Assembly (NCBI RefSeq): GCF_025354435.1
Contig: NZ_JANXMU010000019.1
Span: 1 to 64,000, forward strand
DNA length: 64,000 nucleotides
Source of the DNA: Rhodoferax sp.
GTDB lineage: Bacteria; Pseudomonadota; Gammaproteobacteria; Burkholderiales; Burkholderiaceae_C
Direction: 5' to 3'
In this document: positions 62,101 to 64,000 of the stretch, piece by piece
Position numbering within the stretch: position 1 is the first letter of the stretch
Layout of the letters: every line of letters begins with the position of its first letter
Notes under the pieces: model-generated
The model's database searches: none
What the model saw: the letters and a program-made list of their open reading frames with translations, nothing else
What the model was told of the DNA's origin: nothing
Program-made: the position numbers and the translations under genes

Positions 62101-62121
62101 TTTGTTATTTAGCGTAGTCAT
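59104..62121 (-). CDS. DUF4214 plus tandem GT4 glycosyltransferase
   Basis: A 1005-residue protein in three parts. Residues 15-75 are a DUF4214 domain (V-E-F-I-N-N-A-Y-E-L-V-L-H-R-K-P-D). Then come two homologous GT-B modules: the first (about 155-580) with V-G-S-I-E-P-R-K-N-H-E-T and Y-E-G-W-S-L-T-L-P-E-S-L-G, the second (about 590-990) with V-G-T-I-E-P-R-K-N-H-E-M and Y-E-G-W-S-L-T-L-P-E-S-L-S. Tandem GT4 enzymes of this kind (WbdA-like) build mannan or D-rhamnan chains with two linkages. It is strongly AT-rich and lacks a signal peptide, so it is a cytosolic or membrane-associated polymerase. Confidence 0.9.
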   Translation of the reverse strand: MTTLNNKEQLNKKHIKEILGLEPVEFINNAYELVLHRKPDPTGLQSALLYLNEGGSKLKYLYKMIYSPEAIATGRDKDLTQTIVSLYKVVKLPVIGIYIENKFVLDAKQSLKHKRLELEKLNKNKYTSNIMEQVLLPEQKKPARKIKKREYKKRINGACLWMDLTTTMEWTGGVVGIIRAELEVASALKKIRPGIRFSMQLGNGFIEIDNQKLGWLFDAENIADAYIEKFKRIGPQNEPARRTYEYLNIDAKNNSELFHPYEPDDIVFCMGWMDSQKEVFFDKIKFELPQLYISYLVYDTILINENTTQFYDRIHAVKFSNYLEWISNSCSLIFYGGETAKQDTESFQKKLGWASPLGVPVHFGSDIVKNYDDSDDFQILSKLNLKSYEFIMTVGSIEPRKNHETLYKAMLMALEIDALSTPMLVIVGNPAGRVDDLMNHLTRNPKLKGKILLLRPTDKELSVLYRHCAFTLLPSLYEGWSLTLPESLGQGKFCLACDTPPLVEIGRNMIEYVKPYDVKSWATSILRLSRDKELLKTYEKNIREKWPQTSWKDTANRINEVINKEIKKLPYVPSPPTIWYDMSLSYLLWSGGISGVIRAELTYARHLKKIYKQIKFFAQDANSIFEIPAANLLWLFEEGDLSTAYQSFRQYWDSHESNNTGFRSPYRYPGSNRSTHEQTIEQFPDNSIIIFTGIDFDLNAEGEPRRCLAAREASKNGENITLSHLVYDFTPFIIPQCHKVETCAGYEGFIKYISNEFDYIIYGGRTAMLDSEVIQKKLGWSSPKCSFVEFGSDIQNGKYKLSLEEENKILNENDIQEDFILTVGTIEPRKNHEMLYKAYLYLIESGITDLPQFIFVGKPGWLVDDFLTTFNSDSRIQKYIKIISPDDTFLDVLYRRCKFTVLASMYEGWSLTLPESLSYGKFCLTADTPPLVEVGRNLVEYINPYDTKEWGDRILHYYKNPDIVRQKEDFIKNEWQAKTWLESSGDLLKALLNFYYSNLNLINSK

Positions 62122-62238
62122 ATTTATGATTCAATTCTTGTGTAAATATTTTCTTAACAACTTGGATTATATTTTTAAATAATTTGCTTGGTGTGAAACG
62201 TTGCTCTCATGTCATATATTAATATCTCTATTAATATT

Positions 62239-63221
62239 TTAAATTATTCCATCTTGGCCCCAACGCATACCAAATATATTATTCAAAGATCTAGGTGGAT
62301 TTGATACTAATTGCGGTGCACTTGCTTTTCCTATGGCAAACTGCCAAAAATCTAAGTGCGCAATTTCGGGACCCGTATTAATCCAAGGCCTACACTTATA
62401 GCTATCGGGTGCTATTATTTTCGCCGAGGTTTTCATGAAGAAATAAGCTTTATCAATAACACTTGACGATATAGCAAGAAATTTCTTTGCAATGTCCGAA
62501 CACAACAAGCGATATGTTTTTCACTCGTAAGTTTAATTGAAGAAATATCTTGAGATATTTTAAAAAATACCTCGCCTGATGTGTCATAAGGGTGTGGAGA
62601 GAAAAGAACTTCATCAACATCAGAAAAATAATCTTCAATCATATCTTTATGATCATTTATGGAGCAAATAGATCCATCTGCAACCAACGACAAATCGATA
62701 GGCATTTGACCAATAAAAATACTATATGTCTTTTGAGGTTCGCCAACTGTGCGAATACCACGCCAAGCCAATGCGGCGCTTAAACTGGCCGCCTCATTCC
62801 AAAAAAACTCGTCAAATATTTCAATAGATTCCAGTGCTTGGCGAATGCCGCGATGATTCGTCCTGGCGCTCCAAAATAAGTTCGTACCAAACCGAAGTGG
62901 GGAAACTTCAAAATCTAAAGAAGGGATGGCTTTTCTCTCGAGCAAGCTAATCATTGCAGGAGTGAGGCCAAATCCAAGCACCAGGTTTGCGGAGTTTATT
63001 TTCTCAAAATACTTGTCTAACTCTTGGGGTATCGCTGTAGATGTTGCCTTTGCCCATCCGTTAATACCATTCTGTATATCCAGCACTGCTATCAAACCTG
63101 CAGTATCGATATCTCCACCGTCCACATTTGTAAAACTTTCAATACATTGCCAGCCTAATCTTGAAAGAGTGGGCCGTAGCAAGTGCAGCATTAGCTTGCG
63201 ATTACTTGTTGATGACCCCAT
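62239..63221 (-). pseudogene. Unknown glycan-locus protein, frameshifted
   Basis: The start ATG 63221 opens a 262-residue frame; another frame down to 62239 continues it (C-S-D-I-A-K-K-F-L-A-I-S-S-S-V-I-D-K-A-Y-F-F). The two join at about 62500-62515, where one base seems to be missing. The combined product would be about 328 residues. It has a segment V-L-F-S-P-H-P-Y-D-T-S-G, reminiscent of the K-P-H-P loop of capsule and Kdo transferases, and ends with a conserved-looking H-L-D-F-W-Q-F. I do not recognise the family. Context suggests a polysaccharide-assembly protein. It is AT-rich like its neighbours. Confidence 0.6.
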
Positions 63222-63358
63222 CCCATTCAGAGCACAGCGATAAAAATCAGTTACAAATACTGCTTATCCACATACTAAAGGGATGTCAATAAGTGGATAT
63301 TCACTAGTTTTAATAGTTTTTGCAGTTTGATATGTCACTTTTGTGCCTCAATATTTTA

Positions 63359-64000
63359 TTATTTTATCATCTTGCTAGACAGGCCTAATTCTGTTAACAG
63401 TTGACTAGCCGCCCTCTCCCAAGTGGGTATTACATATTTTTTGTAAGATATTCCTTTTGGACTAGAGAGCCATTTCTCTATACTTAATGCCAATGCTTCA
63501 GCATTATCATTGACAAAGAAGCTGATGCCGGGCAAACCTATTTCGCGGAACACCGGTAGATTGCGTGCAAGAACGGGCTTGTGGTGTAACGCAGCCTCAA
63601 TTAGGGGGAGTCCAAAGCCTTCACCCTTCGACGCCATTATCAGACCATTGCATCGCTTATATAGTCCTAATAAACCAATTTCACTAGGACTATCGACCCA
63701 ATACATACGCCTATTTAACTCTGGATGGTTTTGAATACGGTCTATAAAACCATCGATTTTCCAACCTTTCTTACCAGCAATAACTAGTTGGGTAGAGTTG
63801 CCTTTGGCCCACAAGATTTCAAATGCATTGAGGACATCCTCATGACCTTTTCTTGGTTCGAGGGTGCCAACCATTAATACTACTTTGCCCGAGCCAAGTG
63901 ATAATTTATTGAGACTCTCTTCTATACCTTGGGTTTCATTTTTAGAAGGTTCTACCGCATCAGCACCCAGTTTGATTATGTGACTAGCCATCGATGTTTT
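63359..64000 (-). CDS. GT4-family glycosyltransferase, partial
   Basis: About 214 residues of a GT-B glycosyltransferase running off the window; the frame stays open beyond position 63991. The donor-site features are V-G-T-L-E-P-R-K-G-H-E-D and A-S-K-G-E-G-F-G-L-P-L-I-E-A-A. It belongs to the same AT-rich glycan cassette. Only the C-terminal half is visible; acceptor and full length cannot be judged. Confidence 0.85.
   Translation of the reverse strand, partial: KTSMASHIIKLGADAVEPSKNETQGIEESLNKLSLGSGKVVLMVGTLEPRKGHEDVLNAFEILWAKGNSTQLVIAGKKGWKIDGFIDRIQNHPELNRRMYWVDSPSEIGLLGLYKRCNGLIMASKGEGFGLPLIEAALHHKPVLARNLPVFREIGLPGISFFVNDNAEALALSIEKWLSSPKGISYKKYVIPTWERAASQLLTELGLSSKMIK

Overview
The window is a GC-rich chromosomal segment that looks like a betaproteobacterium of the order Burkholderiales, most likely family Comamonadaceae (Rhodoferax/Polaromonas/Acidovorax-like). 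This rests on gene content and order (tsaB-rimI-udg, purE-purK-tsaC, metX-metW, a bioA-bioF-bioD string), on codon choice, and on short AT-rich interspersed repeats of a kind I associate with that family. Genus is not settled. No rRNA, tRNA or CRISPR array was seen.

Layout. 0-10 kb: small housekeeping and stress genes (dienelactone hydrolase, DTW-domain tRNA modification enzyme, transglutaminase-like protein, an amber-interrupted glycosyltransferase, MsrA, a LysR/SDR divergent pair, a GST). 9-19 kb: udg-rimI-tsaB, dacB, an SGNH lipoprotein, OmpW, a second SGNH protein with a degenerate active site, and purE-purK-tsaC facing a CnoX-type thioredoxin. 19-20.5 kb: a Phd/VapC toxin-antitoxin pair abutting an IS3-family remnant that also touches the end of a fatty acid desaturase gene. 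21-30 kb: a LacI regulator with palindromic operators, a sugar-binding protein/aldo-keto reductase/creatininase operon, a phosphonate-type ABC transporter (phnD, phnC, phnE, phnE), an RHH protein and a PfpI protein. 30-36 kb: purC-bioA-bioF-bioD followed by a frameshifted cytochrome P450. 36-43.7 kb: LysE exporter and WYL regulator, metX-metW with a GST, purB, yaeQ, and a TerC-family gene behind a yybP-ykoY (Mn2+) riboswitch.

43.7-64 kb is one long minus-strand surface-glycan region. Its GC-rich half holds KpsS-like and KpsC-like proteins, a Wza/KpsD-like exporter, two glycosyltransferases, and an unusual overlapping block: a GT1 (UGT-like) glycosyltransferase, two paralogous membrane alpha/beta-hydrolase-like proteins, a class-II-like cytochrome P450 and a small membrane protein. 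From about 55.2 kb the DNA becomes strikingly AT-rich and encodes Gmd, an FkbH-like HAD protein, an Rmd-like reductase, a 1005-residue tandem glycosyltransferase, a frameshifted unknown protein and a partial glycosyltransferase. Gmd plus an Rmd-like enzyme suggests a GDP-D-rhamnose polymer, and the composition break suggests that this specificity cassette was exchanged horizontally.

The most notable non-gene signal is a family of about 13 copies of a 45-60 bp imperfect palindrome (ends like AATAGCTnCTnGCG and CGCTAGAGGCCTATTTT). Copies lie between genes and, in frame, inside udg, purK and probably bioF; none was seen in the AT-rich island. A second family (three copies) lies downstream of ompW, purB and yaeQ, and a separate 62-bp palindrome sits in frame inside one alpha/beta-hydrolase gene.
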